Below, piece after piece: positions 43,754 through 52,776 of a DNA stretch of 64,000 nt (position 1 is its first letter; the number at the start of each line of letters is the position of its first letter). The position numbers were made by a program, and so were the translations under genes. The stretch covers positions 54,976 to 118,975 of the forward strand of contig URDY01000009.1 of assembly GCA_900546665.1 (NCBI GenBank), in the 5' to 3' direction. The notes beneath the pieces were generated by a model, which was not told the origin of the DNA, ran no database searches, and worked only from the letters and a program-made list of their open reading frames with translations. The stretch comes from an uncultured Paraprevotella sp. GTDB taxonomy: Bacteria; Bacteroidota; Bacteroidia; Bacteroidales; Bacteroidaceae.

Positions 43754-44462
43754 AGTCATTATTGTAGAAGATGTCAAGCTGGAAATGAAAGGTACTGAAG
43801 AAATCTTCAGAACTGACATTCCTGAAGCTGAAATAATAGGAACGGCCATGAATGAAGCCGACTTCTGGAAACTGATTAAAATTCAGGTGCCCGACCTTCT
43901 GTTGTTGGATCTCGGACTAGGCGGGTCAACAACCATCGGAGTGGAAATCTGCCGAAAGGTTCGCCGCCAGTATCCTTCATTACATATCCTGATTTTCACC
44001 GGTGAAATATTAAATGAAAAATTATGGGTGGATGTGCTGAAAGCAGGGGCAGACGGCATCATCCTGAAAACGGGCGAACTGCTTACCAGAAATGATGTAA
44101 GAGCCGTGATGGAAGGCAGAACACTGGTTTTCAATCAGCCCATTATGGAGAAAATCATAGCCAGATTCTCCCAGGCTGTTCTTATTGAGTCCAAGCGTCA
44201 GGAGGCTTTGCTGCATTATGAGATAGACGAATACGATGAACGGTTCCTGCGTCATCTGGCCCTGGGATATACCAAGGAAATGATCTCCAAGCTGAGAGGT
44301 ATGCCTTTTGGCGTGAAAAGTCTGGAAAAGAGACAAAATGACTTGATTAACAGATTATTTACAGATTCTGAGAATGGTGGAATCAATGCGACACGTCTGG
44401 TAGTACGTGCATTGCAGCTTCGCATTCTTGACATTGATCATTTGGAACCTGACGATGAATAA
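43737..44462 (+). CDS. Response regulator with NarL-like output domain
   Basis: 241 residues from ATG 43737; an earlier in-frame start would extend further into the sensor gene without conserved sequence. The receiver domain has VIIVEDVKLEMKG, the phosphorylation site LLLLDLGLGG, IFTGEI (Thr switch) and GIILKTGEL (Lys). The C-terminal 65 residues (DERFLRHLALGYTKEMISKL, then VKSLEKRQNDLINRLF) resemble a LuxR/NarL-type HTH, though divergent. It overlaps the sensor gene by 17 bp and the next gene by 8 bp, so the three are one operon and it is the expected partner of the sensor. Confidence 0.88.
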   Translation: MIKPFKVIIVEDVKLEMKGTEEIFRTDIPEAEIIGTAMNEADFWKLIKIQVPDLLLLDLGLGGSTTIGVEICRKVRRQYPSLHILIFTGEILNEKLWVDVLKAGADGIILKTGELLTRNDVRAVMEGRTLVFNQPIMEKIIARFSQAVLIESKRQEALLHYEIDEYDERFLRHLALGYTKEMISKLRGMPFGVKSLEKRQNDLINRLFTDSENGGINATRLVVRALQLRILDIDHLEPDDE

Positions 44463-45102
44463 ATCAGATAAAATACCGTTGCAGATAGTATGGCCTACTT
44501 ATGTGCTTGTAGCTCTGCTGATCATGTTTGTGGTACTTGTTTTCATGTCATGGCTGGCCAATGCGGCAGGCATGAAGATGCATACACTACTGTCATCAGA
44601 GGGCTTGAGATGGCTGTTCCTGAATGTAGCCGACATCATCAGTTCGCCATGGCTTGTTTATCTGATATTGGGTTTGTCATGTCTCGGCGCTGTCTCGCGT
44701 TCGGGACTGTGGGAAGCCATCAACAGAATGCTGCACTGGGATAAGGAAAACGGTCAGCTTGCTTACCGGCAGAGAGTGGCCTTGATCAGTTCGGGACTTT
44801 TTTTCTTCCTGTATCTGGCCTGTTTGTTTTCATTGGTATTTTCACCTTATGCTGCATTGTTGAGCGTGACAGGGACACTGTTTCCATCGCCATTCCTGGC
44901 CGGGCTGTTTCCTGCACTGGTATTCGGCGGACATGTAACAGCACTTTTATACGGAAGTTTAAGTAACCGATTGAGAAATTTCCATGAGACTTTCGAGATT
45001 TTCTATTGGGGAATACAGCGTTACGCCATCTGGATCATCATATATCTGACAGGAGCGTTGTTTTGGGAAACTTTTCAATACACGGTAGGCAGAGTGCTAT
45101 GA
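44455..45102 (+). CDS. Half-length AbgT-like membrane protein
   Basis: 215 residues from ATG 44455, overlapping the response regulator gene by 8 bp. About five membrane helices. The first 90 residues (TLLSSEGLRWLFLNVADIIS, then GAVSRSGLWEA) resemble the N-terminal part of AbgT-family transporters, which normally have about 500 residues. The second half does not continue that similarity visibly. Because it is translationally coupled to a sensor and a regulator, a role in signalling or as the controlled membrane component is more likely than independent transport. Both points are inference. Confidence 0.75.
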   Translation: MNKSDKIPLQIVWPTYVLVALLIMFVVLVFMSWLANAAGMKMHTLLSSEGLRWLFLNVADIISSPWLVYLILGLSCLGAVSRSGLWEAINRMLHWDKENGQLAYRQRVALISSGLFFFLYLACLFSLVFSPYAALLSVTGTLFPSPFLAGLFPALVFGGHVTALLYGSLSNRLRNFHETFEIFYWGIQRYAIWIIIYLTGALFWETFQYTVGRVL

Positions 45103-45127
45103 TCGGTCGGGCTTGCTCTATTTTATT

Positions 45128-45159
45128 TTTGGATAAAAAGCAATTTATCCCTATATTTG
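45128..45159 (+). promoter_or_regulatory. Promoter of helicase leader
   Basis: TTTG at 45128-45131 and TATATTTG at 45152-45159, 20 nt apart; start near 45166, giving a 137-nt leader. Confidence 0.75.
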
Positions 45160-45175
45160 CATGACAAATTTACTT

Positions 45176-45229
45176 ATGTCACCATTTGCAGAAATAAAAC
45201 CGAAATACAGTGACTGGGTGAATTCCTAA
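45176..45229 (+). CDS. Possible 17-residue leader peptide
   Basis: An ATG 10 nt after the predicted transcription start opens MSPFAEIKPKYSDWVNS and a stop, followed 11 nt later by a strong hairpin. The arrangement resembles a leader peptide, but there is no Shine-Dalgarno sequence and no homology I recognise. Confidence 0.3.
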   Translation: MSPFAEIKPKYSDWVNS

Positions 45230-45240
45230 AACCTATTTTT

Positions 45241-45277
45241 TACTGCTGCGTTGTCCTGTGAGGATAACGCAGCAGTA
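45241..45277 (+). promoter_or_regulatory. 12-bp hairpin in helicase leader
   Basis: TACTGCTGCGTT pairs perfectly with AACGCAGCAGTA, with TCCT/AGGA pairing in the loop. There is no T run after it, so it is not a plain terminator. Confidence 0.6.
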
Positions 45278-45302
45278 AAGTCATATATAATAAGCCATAA
45301 TT

Positions 45303-47669
45303 ATGAACGACCAACCATTTTCCACAGAACTCAATGAAGAACAGCGCGAAGCAGTCTATTATAATGATGGTCCTTTGTTGGTTATTGCCGGTGCAGGATC
45401 AGGCAAGACTCGTGTGCTGACATACAAGATAGCCTATTTGTTAGAACAGGGCGTCGAGCCGTGGCATATTCTGGCGCTGACTTTTACCAATAAAGCAGCC
45501 AGGGAGATGCAAGGCAGAATAGCCGAACAGGTTGGTATCAACAGCGCCAGCCGTCTATGGATGGGAACATTCCATTCTATTTTTTCAAGAATTCTGCGTA
45601 CAGAAGCCGAACTGTTGGGATTTACACCGCATTTCACTATTTATGACCAGGCCGATTCCCGTAGTTTGGTCAAAAGTGTAGTGAAAGATATGATGTTAGA
45701 TGACAAGACATATAAGCCGGCAGTAGTGGCTTCACACATTTCAAATGCCAAGAACCATTTGGTGTTGCCGTCTGCGTATATGGCCAGTGCAGAAGCCAGA
45801 AAAGCTGACGAAGAAGCACGGATACCCATGACAGGTGAGATATACCGCCGCTACATGCTCAGATGCAGACAGGCAGATGCCATGGATTTTGACGATCTGT
45901 TATTATATACTTACATTCTCTTTAAAGAGCATCCTGAAATATGCAGAAAATATGCCGAACGATTTGAGTTTGTTCTTGTAGACGAGTATCAGGATACCAA
46001 TTTTGCCCAACATCAGATTGTCTGGCTGCTCACAAAAGAGAAACAACGGGTGTGCGTGGTTGGAGATGACGCGCAGAGTATTTACAGTTTCCGTGGTGCT
46101 AAGATTGACAATATTCTGAATTTCACGAAACAATATACAAATGCTAAAATTGTCAAACTTGAACAGAATTATCGCTCTACGCAAATGATTGTGGAAGCTG
46201 CCAACAGTCTGATTCACCACAACAGCAGGCAGATCCACAAGGATGTATTCAGCCGTAATGACAAAGGGGAACCGTTGCATCTCTGTGCTGCATACAGTGA
46301 CGTTGAAGAAGCGGAAATAGTGGTCAACAAAATGTCGCTCCTGCATCGTAAACAAAATATTCCCTATGAGAATATCGCGGTGCTTTACCGCACAAATGCC
46401 CAAAGCCGAACTTTTGAGGAAGCCATGAGAAAACATGGAATTCCTTACCGTATATATGGTGGATTGTCGTTCTATCAGCGAAAGGAGGTCAAAGATGTGA
46501 TTGCTTACTTCAGGCTGATTGTCAATCCCAATGATGAAGAAGCCTTTAAACGGATTGTCAATTATCCGGCCAGAGGGATAGGGGATACGACGGTAGGCAA
46601 AATCAGCAATGCAGCCATGACAGATGGCGTAAGCCTATGGGAAGTGGCATGTCATCCGGAAGAGCACGGCCTGAATCTGCAAAAAGGCACCCGCAACAAG
46701 TTACAGGCATTTATTGACCTGATTGCACAATTTACAGAAAGGGCGTCAAAAGAAGACGCTGCAAGCCTGGCTCTTGAGATTGTACAGAAAAGCGGAATTA
46801 TCAATGATATCTATCAGGATCGCACTCCGGAAAATTTGAGCAGACAGGAAAATGTGCAGGAATTGATCAATGGCGTCAGACAGTTTGTTGATTTGAGACA
46901 GGAAGAAGGTAACGAAATGTTTCTGTCCAATTTCCTACAGGAAGTTTCTCTTCTCAGTGATCAGGACGAAGATGACAGTGACAGCGAAAGTAAAGTGACA
47001 CTGATGACCGTTCATGCAGCCAAGGGTCTGGAATTTGACCTGGTGTTTATAGTAGGAATGGAAGACAATCTTTTCCCGAACCAGATGGTAGGAGGTTCGA
47101 CTGCAGCATTGGAAGAAGAACGCAGATTGTTTTATGTGGCAGTAACCAGAGCCAAAAAGTATTGCTATCTGAGTTTTGCCAGAAGTCGTTTCCGTTTCGG
47201 TAAAATGGAATTTGGTAATCCCAGCAGATTCTTAAATGACATAGATCCTGAATATATCGTAATGGAACAAAAGGAAATGGGAATAAGAAGCAGCAGTTTC
47301 ACAGAACGTGAAAGTTATTCAAGACCTGTCAGTTTCCGTCAGTCGGCCAATGATTTCGAATCAAGCGGCAGACCGGTCAAGCCTGTTACGCGGATTTCGG
47401 GTTTAAAACCGCTTCAAAAGAAAACAGTGCAGCCTGCGAATGCAGAGAATCAAGTCAGAAAGCCGGCATCATCCGTTGTCACAACCCATACTGCTGACGG
47501 CAGAACCGTAAGCAACGGCATGATGATTGAGCATGAACGCTTTGGAATAGGAAAAATTGTTAACCTGGAAGGTAGCGGAGAAAATACAAAAGCAACAGTA
47601 GAATTCCAGAATATTGGAACCAAGCAATTACTGCTGAGATTCGCACGATTCAGGATTATTGAAAACTAG
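45303..47669 (+). CDS. UvrD/PcrA-type ATP-dependent DNA helicase
   Basis: 788 residues, superfamily 1A. Motif Ia region and Walker A are VIAGAGSGKTRVL; LALTFTNKAAREMQGRI, FVLVDEYQDTNFAQ (motif II), VVGDDAQSIYSFRGA (motif III), LEQNYRST (motif IV), VTLMTVHAAKGLEFDLVFI (motif V) and EERRLFYVAVTRAK (motif VI) are all intact. The C-terminal 60 residues (VEHERFGIGKIV-like IEHERFGIGKIVNLEG) form the RNAP-binding Tudor-like end of PcrA. It unwinds DNA in repair and replication-conflict resolution. It could be named uvrD or pcrA. Confidence 0.96.
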   Translation: MNDQPFSTELNEEQREAVYYNDGPLLVIAGAGSGKTRVLTYKIAYLLEQGVEPWHILALTFTNKAAREMQGRIAEQVGINSASRLWMGTFHSIFSRILRTEAELLGFTPHFTIYDQADSRSLVKSVVKDMMLDDKTYKPAVVASHISNAKNHLVLPSAYMASAEARKADEEARIPMTGEIYRRYMLRCRQADAMDFDDLLLYTYILFKEHPEICRKYAERFEFVLVDEYQDTNFAQHQIVWLLTKEKQRVCVVGDDAQSIYSFRGAKIDNILNFTKQYTNAKIVKLEQNYRSTQMIVEAANSLIHHNSRQIHKDVFSRNDKGEPLHLCAAYSDVEEAEIVVNKMSLLHRKQNIPYENIAVLYRTNAQSRTFEEAMRKHGIPYRIYGGLSFYQRKEVKDVIAYFRLIVNPNDEEAFKRIVNYPARGIGDTTVGKISNAAMTDGVSLWEVACHPEEHGLNLQKGTRNKLQAFIDLIAQFTERASKEDAASLALEIVQKSGIINDIYQDRTPENLSRQENVQELINGVRQFVDLRQEEGNEMFLSNFLQEVSLLSDQDEDDSDSESKVTLMTVHAAKGLEFDLVFIVGMEDNLFPNQMVGGSTAALEEERRLFYVAVTRAKKYCYLSFARSRFRFGKMEFGNPSRFLNDIDPEYIVMEQKEMGIRSSSFTERESYSRPVSFRQSANDFESSGRPVKPVTRISGLKPLQKKTVQPANAENQVRKPASSVVTTHTADGRTVSNGMMIEHERFGIGKIVNLEGSGENTKATVEFQNIGTKQLLLRFARFRIIEN

Positions 47670-47673
47670 AAAT

Positions 47674-47720
47674 AAAAAAAGGAAGATCCGGACACTTTGC
47701 AGCCGGATCTTCCTTTTTTA
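47674..47720. terminator. Bidirectional terminator
   Basis: Seven A, GGAAGATCCGG, 11-nt loop, exact complement and seven T-like run, between convergent genes. Confidence 0.9.
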
Positions 47721-47736
47721 TGTTTGGTACTGTTAC

Positions 47737-49191
47737 CTATTTTTTCTTCTGCCATAAAGCAGTCATATCTTCCAATGTCTTGCCTTTGGTTTCGGGCACA
47801 AAACGCCATACAAAACCTGCTGCAAGCACACATATAATACCATATATACTATAGGCAAACATCGGACTGAAATCGTAAAGTGCCGGGAAAGTGGATGAAA
47901 CGAGGTAATTGAAAATCCACTGGAAAGCGACTGCAATGGCAACAGCCTTGCCTCTGATAGTATTCGGGAAAATCTCAGCAATCAGAACCCAGCAGATCGG
48001 CCCCCATGACATCATGAAGAATGCTGCATAAACGATAACAGACAATACCGGCAATAACCCCTTGATGCCAAACTGATCACACAAGGCTACAGCAAAGGCG
48101 CCTACTGCCATTCCGACAGAACCGATAACGAGCAAAGGCTTTCTTCCGTAACGGTCAACTGTAAAGATGGCCACTAAAGTAAAGATGATATTGACTATTC
48201 CCATAATAACGGTCTGCATCATACCGCCACCTTCAGCTCCTGCATTTTCGAAAATACGCGGAGCGTAATATAACACAGCATTAATACCGATGGCTTGCTG
48301 GAATACAGACAACATCACACCAATTACAATCACACCAAGACCATAAGTAAGCAAACGTTCTGTCTTTTCTGTTGAAGTGGCCTTGATTTCATCCAGAATA
48401 ACTCTGGCTCTGTTTGTACCGTTTACTTTCTCAAGTATCTTGAAAGCCTGCTCATGTTCGCCTTTCATAACCAGATAACGTGGTGTCTTGGGTACGAAGA
48501 AGAGAAGGAAACCGAATATGGCAGCAGGGAATGCTTCGGATACGAACATATAGCGCCATCCTTCATAAACAGTCCACATATCGGACTGTGAGCTGACTGT
48601 GAAAGCTCCGGTAAGACTGTCCTTGATCAGAATCGGCTGCTGATGGTCGCCCAAAATAAGGTAATTTACAAAATATACGATCAGCATACCGAATATAATC
48701 GCAAACTGGTTACAGGAAACCAGTGTACCACGAAGATGAGAAGGGGCAATTTCAGCAATATACATGGGGCAGACTGCAGAGGCCAGTCCAACACCAATAC
48801 CGCCAAGTACACGATATAAATTAAACGCAATCAGCAGGCTGTAATCTGCCTTGCCATACTCAAAAAACAAAAATTCAGGATAATAGGAACCTAAAGCTGA
48901 CAGGAAGAAAAGAACGGAAGCAAAACGCAAGGAATTACGGCGTCCTAAACGATTCGCGCAATATCCGGATATGGCACTACCGATAACGCAACCTATTAAA
49001 GCACTCGATGAGGTTAAACCATGCATCAGTTTGTCATACTGAAAATCTGTAGCAGTAAGGAAAAAAGCTTCCAACCCTTTTTCTGCACCGGATATGACAG
49101 CCGTATCATAGCCGAAAAGAAGACCGCCTAAAATGGCTACGGTCGTAATGGAGTACAAATAGAGTCTGTCTCCGTTCATGTTCCCTTTCAT
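47737..49191 (-). CDS. MFS sugar:proton symporter (XylE/GalP-like)
   Basis: 484 residues with twelve membrane helices. The sugar-porter signatures are GGLLFGYDTAVISGA in helix 1, GRRNSL after helix 2, RVLGGIGVGLAS in helix 4, and VDRYGRKPLL. PETKGKTLEDM is at the C-terminus. These define the XylE/GLUT-type family, which imports hexoses or pentoses with protons across the inner membrane. The insert after TM6 (ILIKDSLTGAFTV-type loop) and length match xylose-type porters of Bacteroidetes. Which sugar is transported cannot be told. No metabolic genes adjoin it. Confidence 0.92.
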   Translation of the reverse strand: MKGNMNGDRLYLYSITTVAILGGLLFGYDTAVISGAEKGLEAFFLTATDFQYDKLMHGLTSSSALIGCVIGSAISGYCANRLGRRNSLRFASVLFFLSALGSYYPEFLFFEYGKADYSLLIAFNLYRVLGGIGVGLASAVCPMYIAEIAPSHLRGTLVSCNQFAIIFGMLIVYFVNYLILGDHQQPILIKDSLTGAFTVSSQSDMWTVYEGWRYMFVSEAFPAAIFGFLLFFVPKTPRYLVMKGEHEQAFKILEKVNGTNRARVILDEIKATSTEKTERLLTYGLGVIVIGVMLSVFQQAIGINAVLYYAPRIFENAGAEGGGMMQTVIMGIVNIIFTLVAIFTVDRYGRKPLLVIGSVGMAVGAFAVALCDQFGIKGLLPVLSVIVYAAFFMMSWGPICWVLIAEIFPNTIRGKAVAIAVAFQWIFNYLVSSTFPALYDFSPMFAYSIYGIICVLAAGFVWRFVPETKGKTLEDMTALWQKKK

Positions 49192-49232
49192 AAATTATTA
49201 ATGTGTTTAAATGGTATTTGATCTAAATCGAA

Positions 49233-49277
49233 AAAGTTGGATGAAATTACTTCATGCATTTAATTTCATCCAACTTT
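49233..49277 (-). terminator. Hairpin between TPR gene and sugar porter
   Basis: AAAGTTGGATGAAATT at 49233-49248 pairs with its complement at 49262-49277 in the 115-bp gap. Probable end of the TPR transcript, although the T run is weak. Confidence 0.55.
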
Positions 49278-49306
49278 ATAATCAGTGTCAGTTAAGATGC
49301 GTTTGC

Positions 49307-50689
49307 TTATTCTGCTTTCCAGAAGTTATCCAGTTTCTCCTGTTTTTCCTTGGCAGCTTTGTAAGCAGCATTCTGACGTTCGTATTCCGCATTCTTCTGC
49401 TGTACTTCTATAATCTTGCTCTTCAAGCGGTTGGCAGAACCAGATATACTGACATCTTCTTTTGCAGCCTTGTTACAATATGAGATAGCCTCGCTGAAGT
49501 TTTTCTTGGAAGCCAGGATCTGTGCTCTTACAAGGTGAGCTTTTCCTGAAATGGCAGAATTATATCCGATAGCCTTATCCAGATAAGTGAATGCTTTGTC
49601 TGTCTCTCCGCTCTTGGCCAAAGCATTGGCAATCTTAAGAGAAATAGCAGCTTTGGTCTGGTCTGTCTTACAGAGTTCAAGTGCCGTATCGTAATATTTC
49701 ACAGATTCAGCCACTTTTCCTTCCTTATAATATTTCTGGGCAGTACCGATTGCTGATTCATAGCTAGGCTCAATATTATAAGCATACTCTGCAGCTTTGA
49801 AATAAACGTCGGTATCATCGCAATCATTGGCAGAAAGCAGAATCAAGGCTGATTTCAGATAAGCCAGATTAGTTTTGTTTTCTTCTACCTTAGGACCGAA
49901 TATGGCGATAAGCTGATCGCGGTCGGCAGCCTTGGATTGGGCAAACATCGTTTCAATACGGTTAAGCGTCGGGTCATATTGAGCCACGATCTTCTGTGCT
50001 TCAACAGAATCTTCTGCTTCATTAGCCAGGCCCAACATCTTTTCGCAAGCTTCACGGCTTTCCAGATAATCCTGAAGGAACTGTTCACGGAAACCGGCAT
50101 TGTCTGCCACATATTTCTGATATGAAATCTCAAAGAACTTATCCAACACAAATCCCGGCACTTCCTTGGCACCGTCTGCATTGATCAGGTCAATAGCTTC
50201 ACGGAACTGCTTGTAAGCGTTGTCCAAAGAATAATTATCTGCTACGCCGGCACCATAATAAGCGTAATCGAAAGCCTTACGGGCCAGGATATCACCTTTG
50301 GTGGCACGTTTGTTCGGTTTGGTAAATGAGTTCAAGGCATCCAGATTCTTCAATCGCGTGTCATACAAATTCATCAGTTCATTGAAGTAAGTCTTCTTCT
50401 TGGCCATATCTGCTTCTTTCACAAGAACATTAGCTACAATGGCGGCACCATAAGCGTATGTGCTGACTTCTGCACAAGGCGCTTTTTCAAGAACTTCTTT
50501 CCATGGGCCATAGGCACTCATATAATCTTTTGCCTTGTAATAATCCTTGTAAAGAACAATGTTTCCCAGTGTATTGATACTGTCTTCACCATGCCCGATA
50601 CGATCGTAAACCGTAGTTCCTTCATACTGAGCCATTGCAGGTAAAGCTGCAAGCATCCCACACGCAATAAAAATTTTCTTCAGTTTCAT
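49307..50689 (-). CDS. Exported tetratricopeptide-repeat protein
   Basis: 460 residues. A signal peptide ends in PAMAQ (residue 21), so it is periplasmic. TPR-like helix pairs occur throughout, clearest in the C-terminal half (VAESVKYYDTALELCKTDQ, KAFTYLDKAIGYN, FSEAISYCNKAAKED). It ends with a charged coiled-coil-like segment (AEYERQNAAYKAAKEKQEKL). TPRs scaffold protein complexes. The family is common and conserved in Bacteroidales, but its partner is not known. Its own promoter lies upstream. Confidence 0.88.
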   Translation of the reverse strand: MKLKKIFIACGMLAALPAMAQYEGTTVYDRIGHGEDSINTLGNIVLYKDYYKAKDYMSAYGPWKEVLEKAPCAEVSTYAYGAAIVANVLVKEADMAKKKTYFNELMNLYDTRLKNLDALNSFTKPNKRATKGDILARKAFDYAYYGAGVADNYSLDNAYKQFREAIDLINADGAKEVPGFVLDKFFEISYQKYVADNAGFREQFLQDYLESREACEKMLGLANEAEDSVEAQKIVAQYDPTLNRIETMFAQSKAADRDQLIAIFGPKVEENKTNLAYLKSALILLSANDCDDTDVYFKAAEYAYNIEPSYESAIGTAQKYYKEGKVAESVKYYDTALELCKTDQTKAAISLKIANALAKSGETDKAFTYLDKAIGYNSAISGKAHLVRAQILASKKNFSEAISYCNKAAKEDVSISGSANRLKSKIIEVQQKNAEYERQNAAYKAAKEKQEKLDNFWKAE

Positions 50690-50755
50690 CCTTTATACGT
50701 ATTTTGTATTGTTTGACTTCTAGGTTGATTATTTTTCTATTGTTCTTACGCCTTA

Positions 50756-50786
50756 CAAAGGTACAAAATAATCATTTAATAACACA
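50756..50786 (-). promoter_or_regulatory. Promoter of TPR gene
   Basis: On the minus strand TGTG (50783-50786, mismatch to TTTG) and TACCTTTG (50756-50763), 19 nt apart; start near 50749. Confidence 0.55.
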
Positions 50787-50923
50787 TATTTGAAATAGAA
50801 AAACAAGAAAAATAACCCATATTTATTGATTTTTCATACGTCATATTTCATTATTGGAAACAAATTATTGATAAAAATCCCCATAATCTCATTTTTTTTT
50901 GCAATTTTGCATAAAAAACAAGT

Positions 50924-52117
50924 ATGCTGAGTCTGGAGAATTTCTATAAAGCGAGATATGAGCTGTCAAAAGTCATCAGGCGCACGGATCTGATATATGC
51001 ACCCAAGATCAATCCTGAAAGTGAGATCTACCTCAAGCCTGAGAATTTGCAGGTAACAGGTTCTTTTAAACTGAGAGGCGCCTGTTATAAGATATCGCAA
51101 CTGAGCGATGAAGAAAAGACCAAAGGGGTTATTGCCTGTTCGGCCGGCAATCATGCGCAAGGTGTGGCTTTGGGCGCATTTCAGCATGGCATCAAATCCT
51201 TGATTTGCCTGCCCGAAGGAGCGCCAATCAGCAAGGTGGAAGCGACCAGACGGTTGGGAGCTGAAATCTGTCTTGTACCAGGCGTTTACGATGATGCTTA
51301 CAGAAAAGCCATTGAATTGCGGGACAGTATGGGTTATACTTTCATACACCCGTTTGACGATGAGAATGTCATAGCAGGGCAGGGGACAATAGGTCTGGAA
51401 CTCCTCGAGCAGTTACCCGAAGTGGAAGCTGTGATTGTACCTGTAGGGGGAGGCGGTCTGATCAGTGGCATTGCCTATGCGATTAAAACACTGAATCCCA
51501 ATATCAAAGTATACGGTGTGCAGGCTCAAGGTGCGCCTAGCATGTTTCAGAGTCTTGATCATCATCATATCGAAAAACTCGCCAGCGTATCTACAATAGC
51601 AGACGGTATTGCCGTGAAAGAACCCGGTGAGTTGACTTACGATATATGCTCTAATTATGTTGACGGAATAGCGACCGTATCAGAGGATGAAATTTGTGCC
51701 GCCATTCTGGCACTGATAGAACAGCACAAGCTTATCGCAGAAGGTGCCGGAGCGGTGAGTGTAGCCGCTGCAATGTTTAATAAGGTGCCTATCAAAGACA
51801 AAAAGACGATCTGTGTGGTCAGCGGAGGCAATATTGATGTAACCATACTTAGCCGTGTAATCAATCGTGGACTCTCCAAAAGCGGACGTATATGTACTTT
51901 TGTAATAGAACTTGACGACAAACCCGGACAGTTGCTGGAAGTCAGCCAGGCGGTTGCATCTCTGGGTGGAAACGTTATCAGCGTCCATCATGAACGGAAT
52001 GACGATACCATCAATGTCACGGCATGCCAACTTCGCATTCAGATAGAAACTCGTAATTCAGAACACGTTCAGGCCATTAAAGAAGCTTTAAAGAATAAAG
52101 GCCTGACATTATTATAA
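50924..52117 (+). CDS. ilvA: Threonine ammonia-lyase with ACT domain
   Basis: 397 residues. PLP lysine motif [22 protein letters not shown], the phosphate-binding loop [13 protein letters not shown] and [10 protein letters not shown] define the threonine dehydratase fold. Residues about 325-397 are a single ACT domain ([20 protein letters not shown]). It converts L-threonine to 2-oxobutyrate and ammonia through a reactive enamine. The ~400-residue form with one ACT domain is the compact type; catabolic (tdcB-like) or biosynthetic use cannot be separated by sequence. It is followed 18 bp later by ridA, which removes the enamine. Confidence 0.95.
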   Translation: MLSLENFYKARYELSKVIRRTDLIYAPKINPESEIYLKPENLQVTGSFKLRGACYKISQLSDEEKTKGVIACSAGNHAQGVALGAFQHGIKSLICLPEGAPISKVEATRRLGAEICLVPGVYDDAYRKAIELRDSMGYTFIHPFDDENVIAGQGTIGLELLEQLPEVEAVIVPVGGGGLISGIAYAIKTLNPNIKVYGVQAQGAPSMFQSLDHHHIEKLASVSTIADGIAVKEPGELTYDICSNYVDGIATVSEDEICAAILALIEQHKLIAEGAGAVSVAAAMFNKVPIKDKKTICVVSGGNIDVTILSRVINRGLSKSGRICTFVIELDDKPGQLLEVSQAVASLGGNVISVHHERNDDTINVTACQLRIQIETRNSEHVQAIKEALKNKGLTLL

Positions 52118-52135
52118 TTTATTAAAATATTATTT

Positions 52136-52510
52136 ATGAAAGTATTACAAACAGAAAAGGCTCCTGCTGCAATCGGTCCTTACAGCCAGGCGATTGAAGT
52201 TAACGGTTTTGTTTTTGCATCCGGACAGATTCCTATCGATCCGGCTACAGGTGAATTCGTTGAAGGTGGTATTGAAGAACAGACCAGACAAGCTCTAACC
52301 AATGCTTCTCAGATCATGGCAGAAGCCGGAATTGATTTGAGCCATGTAATCAAAACAACAGTTTATCTGGCAGACATGTCTGATTTCGCAGCAATGAATA
52401 AAGTATATGCCACATTTTTCAAACCGCCGTTCCCTGCACGTTCTGCAGTAGCAGTCAAGGCTTTGCCAAAAGGCGCACTTGTGGAAGTAGAATGCATTGC
52501 TGTAAAATAA
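52136..52510 (+). CDS. ridA: RidA family enamine/imine deaminase
   Basis: 124 residues, full length. It shows KAPAAIGPYSQAIEVNGFVF, ASGQIPIDPATGEF, the catalytic arginine in PPFPARSAVAVKALPKGA, and VEVECIAVK at the end. RidA hydrolyses 2-aminoacrylate and related enamines made by PLP dehydratases, protecting other PLP enzymes. The adjacent threonine dehydratase is a direct source of its substrate, and the two genes are almost certainly co-transcribed. Confidence 0.97.
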   Translation: MKVLQTEKAPAAIGPYSQAIEVNGFVFASGQIPIDPATGEFVEGGIEEQTRQALTNASQIMAEAGIDLSHVIKTTVYLADMSDFAAMNKVYATFFKPPFPARSAVAVKALPKGALVEVECIAVK

Positions 52511-52554
52511 GCAGACAAAGAAAATCAGAAACAAGTTCATCAAGGAATATTCTT

Positions 52555-52611
52555 AGAGACTCCCTTTATTCAATAACTGTCGTAATGGGTTATTTCGGGA
52601 GTCTCTGTTTT
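52555..52611 (+). terminator. Terminator of ilvA-ridA overlapping the convergent gene end
   Basis: AGAGACTCCC at 52555-52564 pairs with GGGAGTCTCT at 52597-52606, then GTTTTTG. The 32-nt loop contains the stop codon of the convergent small gene. Confidence 0.55.
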
Positions 52612-52776
52612 TGATTCCTCATAAAGTGAACAAAGCTTTTTTGCTTCGGCAACAAATCTCTCATTACCCAATAATTCGCATTCGCAAATTATTGGGTTTT
52701 TCATCCATTGCATGAATTTTCCATGCTTGCAGTGAATACACTGTATCATTGTTGTTTTATCTGTCGCCATATTCAT
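52570..52776 (-). CDS. Small cysteine-rich protein
   Basis: 68 residues if it starts at ATG 52776 (overlapping the lipoprotein gene by 20 bp), or 59 from ATG 52749, which lies just after the lipoprotein stop. Five cysteines, including CIHCKHG and ICECELLG, give a C-x2-C...C-x-C pattern that could bind zinc or an iron-sulfur cluster. No signal peptide; no family recognised. The tight position behind the lipoprotein gene supports it. Confidence 0.65.
   Translation of the reverse strand: MNMATDKTTMIQCIHCKHGKFMQWMKNPIICECELLGNERFVAEAKKLCSLYEESKTETPEITHYDSY

Noticed and set aside
45266..45302. Plain intrinsic terminator before the helicase
   Set aside because: The stem is strong but is followed by AAAGTCAT, not a T run, and lies inside the helicase leader.
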